Shown here one piece after another: positions 63,811 through 64,000 of a DNA stretch of 64,000 nucleotides. Positions within the stretch are counted from its first letter, which is position 1. The number at the start of each line of letters is the position of its first letter. This DNA is from an uncultured Paracoccus sp. (GTDB lineage Bacteria > Pseudomonadota > Alphaproteobacteria > Rhodobacterales > Rhodobacteraceae), in the NCBI RefSeq assembly GCF_947487305.1, contig NZ_CANKWH010000012.1, positions 1 to 64,000 on the forward strand, written 5' to 3'. A program made the translations under genes and the position numbers. The notes beneath the pieces were generated by a model, which did no database searches, was not told the origin of the DNA, and was given only the letters and a program-made list of their open reading frames with translations.

Positions 63811-64000
63811 TTACAGCCCGAGATCGCGGAACAGGCCGGGAATCTGGTCGGGCAGGTCGTCGGCGATGAGGCCGGGGCCATAGCGGCGCGCGGCGGCGGC
63901 GTGAAGCCAGGCACCGGTCGCGGCGGCGTCGAGCGGGGGCAGGCCACGGGCCAGAAGGCCGGTGATGATTCCGGCGAGCACATCCCCCGATCCGGCGGTG
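63811..64000 (-). CDS. nnrD: ADP-dependent NAD(P)H-hydrate dehydratase, C-terminal end (cut by window edge)
   Basis: The last 62 codons: [20 protein letters not shown] at the visible beginning is the conserved ATP-site motif of the YjeF C-terminal (NnrD) domain, followed by [33 protein letters not shown] and a stop at 63811. It repairs hydrated NAD(P)H. Whether the epimerase domain is fused, as in E. coli Nnr, cannot be seen because the rest lies outside the window. Confidence 0.88.
   Translation of the reverse strand, partial: TAGSGDVLAGIITGLLARGLPPLDAAATGAWLHAAAARRYGPGLIADDLPDQIPGLFRDLGL

Noticed and set aside
1..64000. CRISPR arrays, rRNA genes, prophage modules
   Set aside because: No regularly spaced repeats, no rRNA sequences and no phage structural or integrase genes were seen.

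Overview
The window is a GC-rich alphaproteobacterial chromosome segment. Its gene content and order point to Rhodobacterales, most likely Paracoccus or a close relative (inferred from protein flavour and synteny, not from any search). Clues are the dcw order running from mraZ to ftsZ and on to lpxC-bamD-recN, a long sRNA-type leader before mraZ, the alphaproteobacterial FtsZ tail, a RamB-type regulator and a complete valine (mms) operon.

Layout. 1-1200: nested insertion-sequence debris (an IS256-type transposase, cut by the window edge, sitting in an IS3-type orfA). 1.2-6 kb: a CPA1 sodium/proton antiporter with a cyclic-nucleotide-binding tail, then a divergent pair of PLP enzymes (class V aminotransferase and serine/threonine-dehydratase-like lyase). 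6-10.5 kb: a polyamine/amine catabolism group (gamma-glutamyl hydrolase-like amidotransferase, gamma-glutamylpolyamine synthetase-like GS, FAD amine oxidase) with a YcaC-type hydrolase on the opposite strand. 10.8-37.4 kb: the division and cell-wall cluster mraZ-rsmH-ftsL-ftsI-murE-murF-mraY-murD-(arsR/SRPBCC on the other strand)-ftsW-murG-murC-two small membrane genes-an unknown 530-residue gene-murB-ddl-ftsQ-ftsA-ftsZ-lpxC-bamD-recN. It is preceded by a roughly 270-nt leader with a terminator that matches the UpsM sRNA arrangement of Rhodobacter sphaeroides, and by a phased array of MraZ-type boxes over the -10.

37.4-44 kb: two tandem paralogous small exported proteins, then valine/isobutyrate catabolism (mmsA, isobutyryl-CoA dehydrogenase, 3-hydroxyisobutyryl-CoA hydrolase, mmsB) divergent from a LysR regulator with a clear palindromic operator. 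44-51 kb: CBS protein, coaD, DUF2189 membrane protein, bactofilin with an M23 endopeptidase (shape/peptidoglycan), RamB-like regulator, Bcr/CflA-type MFS exporter and DUF486 protein. 51-64 kb: dnaB, pyrE, pyrC, gapA, an isolated fliG, purB, unknown membrane proteins, YihY-family protein, SnoaL-like protein, alpha/beta hydrolase, trigger factor, tRNA-Leu(UAG) and the end of an NAD(P)HX dehydratase gene.

Most of the window is conserved core genome. The best leads are regulatory or architectural: the mraZ leader/sRNA with overlapping MraZ boxes, the two foreign-looking insertions in the dcw cluster, a TGTG repeat element shared by the murB and dnaB upstream regions, and several clean operators.
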